From contig NC_073692.1 of NCBI RefSeq assembly GCF_029784155.1, positions 236,548,503 through 236,612,502 of the forward strand: a DNA stretch of 64,000 bases, in the 5' to 3' direction. The position numbers were made by a program, and so were the translations under genes. The DNA is from Uranotaenia lowii (lineage: Eukaryota; Arthropoda; Insecta; Diptera; Culicidae). The notes below the pieces were generated by a model. The model worked only from the letters and a program-made list of their open reading frames with translations. It was not told the DNA's origin and did not search any database. Positions 24,348 through 36,046 of the stretch are shown here, piece after piece; the first letter of the stretch is position 1; each line of letters starts with the position of its first letter.

Positions 24348-25203
24348 CACTCAGCCGAAAAGGAAACGTTAAATTCACCTATATTTTCACGTAGGCGCTC
24401 ATTACGTGAATTTTTGCTCGATTTACGTGAAGCACTTAGAAGCTAATAAAAAATCACTTGATATTTACGTGAAATTCACAAAGCCGTTTGTTTCCAAAAC
24501 AAAAACACATCCGATTTACGTGAAAATCCAGTGATCCGCCAAATATAGTTGGGTCGGGTGCATTCTATGTGTTTTCACGTAAATCTCAATGGCTCATTAA
24601 AGTAAAATCGATGTGAAAAAATAGTCAGCACAATATGGCGTGGATCCCACAGTTGCTGCTGACAGATAAAAAAATTCTGGGTGATGGAGAAGCTGAATTT
24701 TTGTAAGTAATAAAAACTTTGTTATGTGTTTGTTTCTTCTCAGAACATTTGTTATTTTTACAGAATTGGAACTGGAGCAGCCAGGACGACCACTAAAGGG
24801 ACACACCAAATGACATTTTCGAGACGATGGTGAAGTGAAGTGAAGTTTAGTTAGTTTGAAAGTGGAAATTTAAAGTTTTGTGATGATCGTGTTTAATTTA
24901 TCATTTATTCATGATAATAAAAAATTCCCGCAAACTTAAAAAAATTATTTAAAACATTTGAAGAAACTCCCTATATTAAATATTTTAATGAAAACTACGT
25001 GAAATGCATGTAGCAGAAGAAATCAAATACACGTACGCTCCATATGGAATTCACCTACAACTCACATGAACTTTACGTGAACTCTGCTTGCAACGCGAGC
25101 TCTGTTTGCTACCTGAAATTCACGTAGGTTTCACGTGATTTTCATGGTGGCAAAAATCCATGTACATTTTCACGTAGCGCTCATGTGAAGAATTTTTTCG
25201 GTG
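24348..25203 (+). mobile_element. TA-flanked element with ACGTGAA words and an internal mini-gene
   Basis: The ends are TA-CACTCAGCCGAAAA at the left (24346-) and, complemented, TA-CACCGAAAAAATTC at the right (to 25205). The left end has four extra bases (TCAG) after CAC. Both flanks are arrays of TTCACGT or ACGTGAA words (24380-24590 and 24998-25190). The centre carries a possible two-exon reading frame and a polyadenylation word, AATAAA, at 24916-24921. The same plan, with the word CACTTGAA, is found at 44617-45378. Confidence 0.7.
24635..24833 (+). CDS. Possible two-exon mini-gene inside a TA element
   Basis: The product is not recognised. Exon 1 (24635-24702) starts MAWIPQLLLTDKK. Unspliced, the frame stops at once with TAA, but a consensus donor GTAAGT sits exactly there (24703) and an acceptor TTATTTTTACAG ends at 24763. 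Removing these 61 nt keeps the frame open to TGA at 24831-24833, giving 45 residues. Exon 2 includes GTGAARTTTKGTHQM. A second acceptor, TTCTTCTCAG at 24743, would give a different open tail (TELELEQPGRPLKG) but an intron of only 41 nt. AATAAA follows 83 nt after the stop. It could be a captured host gene fragment, a small element-encoded protein, or chance. Transcription is unproven. Confidence 0.4.
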
Positions 25204-25205
25204 TA

Positions 25206-26406
25206 TGATACGTATATAAGTCAACAACATATAGAAAAACATGCTTACACAAAGCGACGACTCCTCTATAAATTTCACCAGAAATTTTAGGTTACAGAAT
25301 ATTTCATGCTTAGATATAAATAAATGAAAATGTTTTTAAAATTATTTAAATGCAATCTTAACCAATCACCATATGCTTGGGAGAGTTAATGATAACACAA
25401 GAAGACAAATGGAAACATCCTATTATACAAGTTTTATCGCTAGACATAAAAGCCAACAAACCAACAATAGTTACTAACAAAAATTGGATTTGAAATCTAA
25501 ATTTGATCTGAAATAAAAATTTTGAACATACAAAATATATAAAAACCGATATTACTATTATGTTTCATATTCCAGATTCGAATTCACACCCTTATTCTGA
25601 TTGAAAAATAAAATACAAAATCACGATGAAACTTAATTCATATTTTTATTGAGAATCGGGAACTCAATTCAAATTTATTATTTCAAATGTTTTTAAATCT
25701 AATTTTGTATTCAAATTAACAAGCTTTTATTTTATCGACATAAAAAATTAAAAACTCACAGAAAGTAATTTTTATTCTGATTGAATTTTCCATTCGATTA
25801 AAATTTATTGAAAACTATCCGTTGGATTCAGATTTCAATTCAAAATTGAGAATTGAAATTGCGATTAAGAACTTGATTTGTAATCAAATAGCATTTGGAA
25901 TCAAAATTGGAATTTATAAACCTACATCATAGTTGTGTATTGGATATCCGTAGCTTAAGATTAAATATCTACAGTGAGAATTAAAAAAAATGTAGCTCTA
26001 GATAAAACATAGTTGATGATTATTGAAAAATACAATTTATTGAGATCACAGGTGCTGCAGTACATAAAGGTGCTGTCTACATTTAAGGGTAAAAAAACTA
26101 CAAAAAATTCTAATAGATGAAATTATAAAAAAATATTGTTTGGATGGATGAAATTTTAAAATAAACAAACACGTGGTGCAAAACAATCAAATTCCAGCAT
26201 ATGGAAACGAGATTTAAAAGGAAAATCTTTTAACTGTATTTTGATGCATTTTAGCTCAGACTGGTAACTGAATTATAAAAATAGTTATTTAAAAAAAAAT
26301 TGATGATTGTCCGAAAAATATATTAACACCAACAGTGTTACTATAAGATAATGAAAGCAAAATAAAGCTTGTAGGTTATATAATCAAGCTAATTTGTCAT
26401 ACTGGG
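25206..26406. other. AT-rich stretch, nothing assigned
   Basis: Very AT-rich and rich in AAATT and AATTTAAATT-like words; no gene or defined repeat found. Confidence 0.4.
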
Positions 26407-27367
26407 TAGGGGAGAATGAGGATACTTGATTCCTTAGCTATATCTCGAAACTGGAATGTCTTACAAAGATCAAATGTTCTAGAAAAATGTGCCAAAATGA
26501 GCAAAATAACAATGTTTGTAGTTTGAAAATTTTTAACAAAATAATTGTTTGAGTAATTGAACTTTGTTTGAAAAATTTCACAAAATGTAACTTGAAGATC
26601 TTTTTTCATCACTTTAATATGTTCCTTACATGGGAAAATTATGAAAAAAGTATTTGTTCCAATGTATCAATAGTTCGAGCGTAAAATGAACTTCATAATG
26701 CCATATTTTCAAAGCAATGGAAAACTCTCAACTTTTTTCAGAAAAAGTTTTCTAAAATGTTGATTATGGGTACAATTGATCCCCTAGAGTAGGGTACAAT
26801 TGATCCCCCTCCAAACGGCATATTCTTCTTCTGAATTGATCGTTATGATTGCTGATTACGAAATTACTAATATTTATCCAAAACTAATATTTATTAAACA
26901 ATTGTCTGAAGAAAAGAGCAAAAATAATTAATTTTCTCTTAATTATAAAAAAATGGCGCCTTGAAGTATACAATGTAATTAGCGTTGAGACAAAGTGATA
27001 GAATTTACTTCTTATGTCTGCTATAAATTGTGAAATGAAAACAAACATGACCAAAATAGTCAATTAACATTCTATCTTGGGGTTTTGTTTGATTTTTATA
27101 CAAGGATTAGGGCTACCTGAATAAAATATCAAGTTTCCTTCAATAGGGGATCAAGTCTCCCCTAACTTCAGAAAAATCGCAATTTTTTTACTTTCACGAA
27201 AATGCTTCTAGTTCATCAACGGGTTCAAGAATCGTTCTAATTTTTGGAGCATAGAAATTTGAAGTTACAAGCTGTCAGAAAATGTCAAAGACGGCGAGTT
27301 GCTAAATTTTTCCAAAAAGATATGGTGAAAATAAGAAAAAGGGATCAAGTATCCTCACTCTCCCCTA
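26407..27367. mobile_element. TA-flanked TIR element with GGGGAGAATGAGG ends
   Basis: The left end TA-GGGGAGAATGAGGATAC and the complemented right end TA-GGGGAGAGTGAGGATAC continue into CTTGAT and differ at one position over 25 bp. The body is AT-rich and without coding sequence. A second inverted pair inside (about 26793-26812 and 27143-27163, TAGGGTACAATTGATCCCC against TAGGGGAGACTTGATCCCC) suggests a nested relative. Confidence 0.75.
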
Positions 27368-27574
27368 TAGTTTTTTACGGCATCGAGAAATGAAAAAAAG
27401 TTCATCTATTTCTCGATTTTTTTAAATTTTCTATGAGAATCAATCCCTTCCAAAAAACTATCTCACGATGTGAGAAACTGTGTCATGGGCATGTTGTTAT
27501 CATACAAAGATAACTTTATTACATTTTATTAAAAAAATATATAATGTCAAAATAATCGGTGTAAACCATTTCAG

Positions 27575-28345
27575 AGTAAGCCAAATTAAGTTTAGGATAT
27601 TCTGAAGTTCTATGCCATTTAATAAATTGCATAGAACTTCAGAATATCCAGGACTTAATTTGACTAACTCTCAAATTGATTCCACCAATCATGCTGAAAA
27701 CCTTGTCATTGTCTTCGACCATGAACTGTCGTGGAAAAAACAAGTTGATAAAAAATGTAGCAAAATCTATGGAACTCTGAAAAAGCTTAACCTGACCACA
27801 AAACATCTCGATATTGAAACTAAACTGAAACTGTTCAAAAACTAAATTCATCCATTGTTTTGTTATGTTTATAGATTATCAAGATTTTCAAGTGTTTCCC
27901 ATCTTCAAATAAAACTGATTGGCTGCCCGCCCATTCCATAGCTTTTATGAATATAGATCATACAATATAGTCCATAGAATAGTAACTAGAGTAGATGAGA
28001 ATAACATTAAACAACTTTTCGTTCCTGTAAGAAATTCTAGAACTATTGATATTGTTATTCCACCTCATAGTTCTGTCTATCACAACAATTCGTTTCTAAT
28101 AAGAGGCATATCGAACTGGAATAATCTTTCTACCCAAATATAATCCATTATATCGAAATCGGAATTCAAGAAAGCTACACTATCAAGATTTGCAGTAATA
28201 CGGTAGCAATTAATGATTTTTAGTTAGATATGAAAGTGCATCAGAAACATTGAGATTGAATTTATATAACACCAACCCAACTGTAACACTTAAAAAAGAT
28301 TGTATCTTATGTTACACGAATAAAAAAATTAATTATTAATAAGTG
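27575..28345 (+). mobile_element. 3' fragment of a non-LTR retrotransposon
   Basis: Only the C-terminal part of a LINE ORF2 and a 3' untranslated region remain. The end is marked by ACACGAATAAAAAAATTAATTATT at about 28313-28340, a polyadenylation-like word with a short A run. The 5' side is a hairpin: GGATATTCTGAAGTTCTATG (27595-27614) pairs with its complement at 27632-27651, and similarity extends outward to about 38 bp per arm. This suggests a 5' inversion or truncation event on insertion. It is distinct in sequence from the LINEs at 8.2 and 41.0 kb. Confidence 0.7.
27612..28160 (+). pseudogene. LINE reverse-transcriptase C-terminal remnant
   Basis: The frame at 27612-27845 includes LVIVFDHELSWKKQVDKKCSK and YGTLKKLNLTTKHLD, the pattern following the palm domain in LINE ORF2 proteins (normally LGVxxDSxLSWKxHVxxxxxK). 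A stop at 27843-27845 and frame changes around 27850-27930 interrupt it. It resumes at 27919-28143 with KQLFVPVRNSRTIDI, VIPPHSSVYHNNSF and RGISNWNNLSTQI, a typical C-terminus. Catalytic motifs are absent because of 5' truncation. Confidence 0.75.
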
Positions 28346-29160
28346 TTGTGGTATACAAATGTTGCATCTAACACTGCTGGTGCATGATGCCCAGCGGTAT
28401 CTATAGAACCGCTCCTGGGCTGAAAACAATTTTTAAATACGTTTTGCTTCAAGTAGCTTTATCTTAAAAGCTAATAATTCAGTTATGAAATATGTAACAA
28501 TAACTGTGAAAAAAAAGTCTTTAGGTGATGAAAATTTGAAAAACGTTATTAATAGTCCCGGACGTGAGGCAGTTCATAGAATATATTCTAAGTGTCTTTC
28601 GAATGTTTTGTCAAGTATACGATAGCTATTCGCAGAAAAATATCGTTGAAGGTTTACACACTTTAACGATTATAGTCCCTAAATTTGGAATCTTTTTAAG
28701 ACTGACTAATAGCTAAAGGTTTCTGATGTTCACAAAAAAAAATTTTCTCCAAAAAAGGTCCATTCACGGTTTTTGATGTTTTCAGATTCTCTTATTTATT
28801 GCTTTTCTTATATCGGTTATGATGGTTAATATCGTTTTATTGTTGCTTGATTTAAACAATGTGTATATGTGTTTTATTTGTTTAAAATTGCTTATTTGAT
28901 TAATTTATTACATGCTTCAAAAATAAAAAGAAATATTAGTTGTTTGTAAATTTTTTTGCGAGAATTTTGTATATTTTAAAATTGTTGAAGTGTGTAAAAA
29001 CTATAACCGAAAACCTGTTTCTTAGCTCTTGTGGTTATGCAATGTTTCTTTTGAATGATCAAACAAAATTTTCTCAACGATAAAGTTTTTCGTTGAACAA
29101 AATTGGATTATAATCGTAAAATTTAGCTCTTAAAGTTTAAATATCCTAGCGACCACCCCT
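28346..29160. other. AT-rich stretch with a small hairpin
   Basis: The only structured item is a short inverted repeat at about 28389-28419 (GCCCAGCGGT with ACCGCTCCTGGGC). No gene recognised. Confidence 0.35.
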
Positions 29161-29960
29161 GGCTGATCTACTCGCGGTGCGAAATCTTTTGGCCAGGAAG
29201 AGGTAAGTAGCAATATTTTTGTTCACGGAAAGGCCCATTTATCCAATGTGCGACGAAGGCGACACATTCGCGAGAGATCTGTCCTGCCTTCTGTCCTGGT
29301 TTAGGCAACCGTGCCGTGGGATGACAGCTGTAATAACAATTTCGGTGTGGGCAATCGTAGATCTTGTCCATTGGCATGTCAACTGCTAATGCTCGCAGCC
29401 ATTGCTACTTACTTCTAGGCCACCACCACAATCTGCAAGCAAGCGAACAAGTGACCAGGCCAACCCAAAGATCACCGAGATCCTATCCATCCGAATTACT
29501 TAGGAGTAGGAGTAGGTACTTTTTGTCCGGCGAATGCCACACGTTTACTCAGCTCAGCAGAAGATGAATACACAGATCTTGGTACAGAAAACAGATCTTC
29601 AGCCCAACTTTGTCTTTTGCTGCGCTCTTCCTCAAGAAACGCGGAAAGTAAATTAATTTTAGAAAGCCATATTTCGTGCGGACTCCCGCCAAGAATTTTG
29701 TCTCCGCGCTGCGTTGTGGATGTCGCGCATTGTGGAGGAGATTCCGTGTAATTTAATGGGGTTTGTTGTTGAAAGATGCTGCTGGACTGTGTGTAATTCT
29801 TTTTTTTCTTCGTTTTCTTGATCCCGAACTCGTCATACGAACAAACATACAGCTCAGTCGAGGAAGTCGACGGACGAAGTGAAGTAAGGGCGCTCAAACT
29901 TGTCGTTTGTGTATTTTATTGAGGCGACATTATAAAGTGTGATCAAACCTTCGAAGACGG
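29161..29960 (-). other. GC-richer stretch with unrecognised minus-strand frames
   Basis: Composition is less AT-rich than the neighbours. Minus-strand frames at 29168-29377 (69 codons, Cys-containing, MPMDKIYDCPHRNCYYSCHP) and 29496-29897 (133 codons, starting MSALTSLRPSTSSTELYVCS) have no motif I can name. Either could be an exon or chance. A small inverted repeat (GGTAAGTAGCAAT near 29200 and ATTGCTACTTACTT near 29401) flanks the first frame. Confidence 0.25.
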
Positions 29961-31073
29961 AGTGCGTTTCGGGATGACACATAAATTCTGCGCCATTTTT
30001 ATAGGCCGTTGTACAAAAATTATTACCATGTCTAGCTTCCCTCGAGAATCGATCAACTGTCAGAAGTTGTAGTGTTTGGTCTTGTAAAAGAAATAAAACA
30101 AACTTTGTAACTTGGTTCGAAATCTAGAAACAAATGCGCACTGAATTGAGGAGCGTAATTTCTTTCTATTTATACCATTTCATTTGAAATGTTAAATGGT
30201 CATTGAATATCAATTATGTACAATTCATTGATCAGATAAGAAATTACACAGTTCATTTTTCGCAACTAATCAACGTTGTAGATCAACATTTTTTCATCAT
30301 TACCAAAAAACAATATCTATCTCTAATAGATAAACCTCAATTTTTTAAGAAATTCTCAATAATTATAAAGATGAAATTAAAAAGAGCATTTACAATAAAA
30401 ATACAGGGTCTAGAATTTAATAAAAAAGGAGTTCGAGGCAAGCACGACTATAAAATCCAAGAAATAGATTTAGCTCGTCAAGTTAATTTTTATTTTAATA
30501 TTGCAATGCATTTTCAATAAAGGCATGCATGGAAATTTACAAAAATAAATATAAAGCAAACGTAACAAACCTAAATATCAAGAAAACGAAAAAAGAGAAC
30601 GAACATAAAAAATGACCAAAATGGTTTTTAAATGACTAGAATAAACATAATGACACTTAAGATATAAATGACAAAATTTTGAGAAATTTCATTTTCTTTT
30701 CGCTTTTAAGATAATTTTTTTTTCGATGAAACGATCATCAACACAGTTTGTTAGATTACAGTTTGTATCATGCTTTCCGAATTTTGTAAAATATTTCTTT
30801 TAGATTATTTTTTTTGTAGGGGAGACGAGGTTATTTTTTAAACTCGAAAAAAAAAATCCAAATTTCGTTAATTTTCAATTCAAATTCACACATTTGAAAA
30901 CCCTGTGATAGAGAATATCCCTATTTCTCGTTCAAAGTCGAATTTTCATCGTTTTGTTATTGTCTGAAATCAGTTTTTAAGTTGAAGATATGAGTTTTAG
31001 AGGCTAATGTACAGCATATGTGTTTATTAATCTACATCATCAGCAGCAGGTTTAGCAAAATTATTCGGTTCGG
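29961..31073. other. AT-rich stretch, nothing assigned
   Basis: A 105-codon frame at 30203-30520 begins with TTG and is of low complexity; I do not accept it as a gene. Confidence 0.4.
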
Positions 31074-31152
31074 GAATTCCTGGGATATACGATCGTTTTC
31101 CGGGATTCGGGAATTTCCGGAATATTTTGATTCCCGGGAATTCCCGATCGGA
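31074..31152. repeat. Cluster of GGGAATTCC-like words before the minisatellite
   Basis: Variants of CGGGAATTCC or its complement occur five or more times in 80 bp (for example GGGAATTCCTGGG, CGGGAATTTCCGG and TCCCGGGAATTCCCG). It may be the remnant of another short tandem repeat immediately upstream of the 9-bp array. Confidence 0.45.
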
Positions 31153-34100
31153 ATTTGTAAATTTTGTAAATTTCATAAATTTTGTAAATTTTGTAAATTT
31201 TGTAAATTTTGTAAATTTTGTAAATTTTGTAAATTTTGTAAATTTTGTAAATTTTGTAAATTTTGTAAATTTTGTAAATTTTGTAAATTTTGTAAATTTT
31301 GTAAATTTTGTAAATTTTGTAAATTTTGTAAATTTTGTAAATTTTGTAAATTTTGTAAATTTTGTAAATTTTGTAAATTTTATAAATTTTGTAAATTTTG
31401 TAAATTTTGTAAATTTTGTAAATTTTGTAAATTTTGTAAATTTTGTAAATTTTGTAAATTTTGTAAATTTTGTAAATTTTGTAAATTTTGTAAATTTTGT
31501 AAATTTTTTAAATTTTGTAAATTTTGTAAATTTTGTAAATTTGGTTTATTTTGTAAATTTTGTAAATTTTGTAAAATGCGAAAATTTTGTAAATTTTATA
31601 GATTTTGTAAATTTTGCAAATTTTGTAAATTTTGTAAATTTTGTAAATTTCAAAAATTTTGTAAATATTGAAAATTTTGTAAATTTTGTAAATTTTGTAA
31701 ATTTTGGAAATTTTGTAAATTTTGTAAGTTTTGTAAATTTTGTAAATTTTGTAAATTTTGTAAATAATATAAATTTTGTAAATTTTGTAAACTTTGTAAA
31801 TTTTGTAAATTTTGTAAATTTTGTAAATTTTAAAAATTTGGTAAATTTTGTAAATTTTGAAAATTTTGTAAATTATTCGATTTTGTAAATTTTGTAAATT
31901 TTGAAAATTTTGTAAATTTTGTAAATTTTGTAAATTTTGTAAATTTTGTAAATTTTGTAAATTTTGTAAATTTTGTAAATTTTGTAAATTTTGTAAATTT
32001 TGTAAATTTGGTTTATATTGTAAATTTTGTAAATTTTGTAAATTTTGTAAATTTTGTAAATTTTGTAAATTTTGTAAATTTTGTAAATTTTGTAAATTTT
32101 GTAAATTTTTTAAATTTTGTAAATTTAGTAAATTTTGTAAATTTTGTAAATTTTGTAAATTTTGTAGATTTTGTAAATTTTGTATATTTTGTAAATTTCG
32201 TAAATTTTGTAAATTTTGTAAATTTTGTAAATTTTGTAAATTTTGTAAATTTTGTAAATTTTGTAAATTTTGTAAATTTTGTAAATTTTGTAAATTTTGC
32301 AAATTTTTTAAATTTTAAGTTTTGTATATTTTGTAAATTTTGTAAATTTTGTAAATTTTGTAAATTTTGTAAATTTTGTAAATTTTGTAAATTTTGTAAA
32401 TTTTGAAAAATTTGGTTTATATTGTAAATTTTGTAAATTTTGTAAATTTTGTAAATTTTGTTAATTTTGTAAATTTTGTAAATTTTGTAAATTTTAAATT
32501 TTGTAAATTTTGTAAACTTTGTAAATTTTGTAAATTTTGTAAATTTTGAAAATTTTGTAAATTTTGTAAATTTTGTAAATTTTGTAAATTTTGTAAATTT
32601 TGTAAATTTTGTAAATTTTGTAAATTTTGTAAATTTTGTAAATTTTGTAAATTTTGTAAATTATTCGATTTTGTAAATATTGTAAATTTTGTAAATTATT
32701 CGATTTTGTAAATATTGAAAATTTTTTAAATTTTGAAAATTTTGTAAATTTTGTAAATTTTGTAAATTTTGTAAATATTGTAAATTTTGTAAATTTTGTA
32801 AATTTTGTAAATTTTGTAAATAATATAAATTTTGGAAACTTTGTAAATTTTGTAAATTTAGTGAATTTTGTAAATTTTGTAAATTTTAAAAATTTGGTAA
32901 ATTTTTTAAATTTTGAAAATTTTGTAAATTTTGTAAATTATTCGATTTTGTAAATTTTGTACATTTTGTAAATTTTGTAAATTTGGTTTATATTGTAAAT
33001 TTTGTAAATTTTGTGAATTTTGTAAATTTTGTAAATTTTGTAAATTTTGTAAATTTTGTAAATTTTGTAAATTTTGTAAATTTTGTAAATTTTGTAAATT
33101 TTGTAAATTTTGTAAATTTTGTAAATTTTGTAAATTTGGTTTATATTGTAAATTTTGTGAATTTTGTAAATTTTGTTAATTTTGTTAATTTTGTAAATTT
33201 TGTAAATTTTGTAAATTTTGTAAATTTTGTAAATTTTGTAAATTTTGTAAATTTTGTAAATTTTGTAAATTTTCTAAATTTTGTAAATTTTGTAATTTTT
33301 CTAAATTTTGTTAATTTTGTAAATTTTGTAAATTTTGTAAATTTTGTAAATTTTGTAAATTTTGTAAATTTTGTAAATTTTGTAAATTTTGTAAATTTTG
33401 TAAATTCTGTAAATTTTGTAAATTATTCGATTTTGTAAATTTTGTAAATTTTGTAAATTTTGTAAATTTCGTAAATTTTGTAAATTTTGTAAATTTTGTA
33501 AATTTTGTAAATTTTGTAAATTTTGTAAATTTTGTAAATTTTGTAAATTTTGTAAATTTTGTAAATTTTGTAAATTTTGTAAATTTTGTAAATTTTGTAA
33601 ATTTTGTAAATTTTGTAAATTTTGTAAATAATATAAATTTTGTAAATTTTGTAAACTTTGTTAATTTTGTAAATTTAGTAAATTTTGTAAATTTTGTAAA
33701 TTTTAAAAATTTGGTAAATTTTTTAAATTTTGAAAATTTTGTAAATTTTGAAAATTATTCGATTTTGTAAATTTTGTAAATTTTGTAAATTTGGTTTATA
33801 TTGTAGATTTTGTAAATTTTGTAAATTTTTTGAATTTTGTAAATTTTGTAAATTTTGTAAATTTTGTAAATTTTGTAAATTTTGTAAATTTTGTAAATTT
33901 TGTAAATTTTGTAAATTTTGTAAATTTTGTAAATTTTGTTAATTTTGTAAATTTTGTAAATTTTGTAAATTTTGTAAATTTTGTAAATTTTGTAAATTTT
34001 GTAAATTTTGTAAATTTTGTAAATTTTGTAAATTTTGTAAATTTTGTAAATTTTGTAAATTTTGTAAATTTTGTAAATTTTGTAAATTTTGTAAATTTTG

Positions 34101-35518
34101 TAAATTTTGTAAATTTTGTAAATTTTGTTAATTTTGTAAATTTTCTAAATTTTGTAAATTTTGTTAATTTTGTTAATTTTGTAAATTTTGTAAATTTTGT
34201 AAATTTTGTAAATTTTGTAAATTTTGTAAATTTTGTAAATTTTGTAAATTTTGTAAATTTTGTAAATTTTGTAAATTTTTAAATTATTCGATTTTGTAAA
34301 TTTTGTAAATTTTGTAAATTTTGAAAATTTTGTAAATTTTGTAAATTTTGTAAATTTTGTAAATTTTGTAAATTTTGTAAATTTTGTAAATAATATAAAT
34401 TTTGTAAACTTTGTAAATTTTGTTAATTTAGTGAATTTTGTAAAAAATTTAAATTTTAAAAATTTGGTAAATTTTGTAAATTTTGAAAATTTTGTTAATT
34501 TTGTAAATTATTCGATTTTGTAAATTTTGTAAATTTTGAAAATTTTGTAAATTTTGTAAATTTTGTAAATTTTGTAAATTTTGTAAATTTTGTAAATTTT
34601 GTAAATTTGGTTTATATTGTTAATTTTAAATTTTGTAAATTTTGTAAATTTTGTAAATTTTGTAAATTTTGTAAATTTTGTAAATTTTGTAAATTTTGTA
34701 AATTTTGTAAATTTTGTAAATTTTGTAAATTTTGTAAATTTTGTAAATTTTGTAAATTTTGTAAATTTTGTAAATTTTGTAAATTTTGTAAATTTTGTAA
34801 ATTTTGTAAATTTTGTAAATTTTGTAAATTTTGTAAATTTTGTAAATTTTGTAAATTTTTTAAATTTTGTAAATTTTGTAAAATTTGTAAATTTTGTAAA
34901 TTTTGTAAATTTTTTAAACTTTGTAAATTTTGTAAATTTTATCAATTTTGTAAATTTTGAAAATTTTGAAAATTTTGAAAATTTTGAAAATTTTGTAAAT
35001 ATTGTAAATTTTGTAAATTTTGTAAATTTTGTAAATTTTGTGAATTTTGTTAACTTTGTTAACTTGGTAAATTTTGTAAATTTTGTAAATTTTGTAAATT
35101 TTGTAAATTTTGTAAATTTTTGAAAATTTTGTAAATTTTATATTTTGTAAATTTTTTAAATTTTGTAAATTTTGTAAATTTTGTAAATTTTGCAAATTTT
35201 GTAAATTTTGTAAATTTTGTAAATTTTGTAAATTTTGTAAATTTTGTAAATTTTGGATATTTTTTAAATTTTGTATGTTTTGTCAATTTTGTAAATTTTG
35301 TTAATTTTGTAGATGATGTAAATTTTGTGAATTTTGTAAGTTTTTGTCATTTTGTAAATTTTGTAAATTTTGTAAATTTTGTAAATTTTGTAAATTTTGT
35401 AAATTTTGTAAATTTTGTAAATTTTGTAAATTTTGTAAATTTTGTAAATTTTGTAAATTTTGTAAATTTTGAAAATTTTGTAAATTTTGTAAATTTTATA
35501 AATTTTGTAAAATTTTCA
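31153..35518. repeat. 9-bp minisatellite (TTTTGTAAA)n with higher-order structure
   Basis: About 480 copies of a 9-bp unit. Variant blocks recur in the same order: AATAATATAAAT (31763, 32816, 33627, 34389), then TTAAAAATTTGGTAAAT (31831, 32886, 33701, 34456), then TTATTCGATTTTG (31873, 32938, 33756, 34508), then TTTGGTTTATATTG (32007, 32982, 33791, 34607). This shows amplification of larger blocks of about 760-1060 bp. Since nine is a multiple of three, long repetitive frames (NFV, KFC, QNL, KIY and so on) appear on both strands; none is accepted as a gene. Confidence 0.95.
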
Positions 35519-36046
35519 AACTTTGTCATTTTTGTCATTTCTGTCATTTATGTCATTTTTGTCATTTTTGTCATTTTTGTCATTTTTGTCATTTTTGTCA
35601 TTTTTGTCATTTTTGTCATTTTTGTAAACAATGTCATTTTTGTCATTTTTGTAATCTATGTCATTTTTGTCATTTTCGTCATTTTTGTGATATTTTTTAA
35701 TTTTTGTCATTTTTGTCATTTTTCTAATTTTTGTCATTTTTTCATTTTTGTCATTTTTGTCATTTTTGTCATTTTTGTCATTTTTGTCATTTTTGTCATT
35801 TTTGTCATTTTTGTCATTTTTGTCATTTTTGTCATTTTTGTCATTTTTGTCATTTTTGTCATTTTTATCATTTTTGTCATTTTTGTCATTTTTGTCATTT
35901 TTGTCATTTTTGTCATTTTTGTCATTTTTGTCATTTTTGTCATTTTTGTCATTTTTGTCATTTTTGTCATTTTTGTCATTTTTGTTATTTTTGTCACTTT
36001 TGTCATTTTTGTCATTTTTGTCAGTTTTGTCAGTTTTGTCATATCT
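35519..36046. repeat. 9-bp minisatellite (TTTTTGTCA)n
   Basis: The unit changes abruptly from TTTTGTAAA to TTTTTGTCA near 35519. About 58 copies continue to 36046, with a disturbed patch at 35625-35735. The same unit in the reverse orientation forms the array at 47784-48668. Repetitive frames on both strands (FVI, HFC, SFL and MTK) are artefacts. Confidence 0.95.

Noticed and set aside
30203..30520. 105-codon plus-strand frame
   Set aside because: It starts with TTG, is Lys/Ile/Asn/Phe-rich from base composition, and has no motif.
31153..36046. CRISPR-like array
   Set aside because: Units are directly adjacent with no spacers, and the sequence is eukaryotic.
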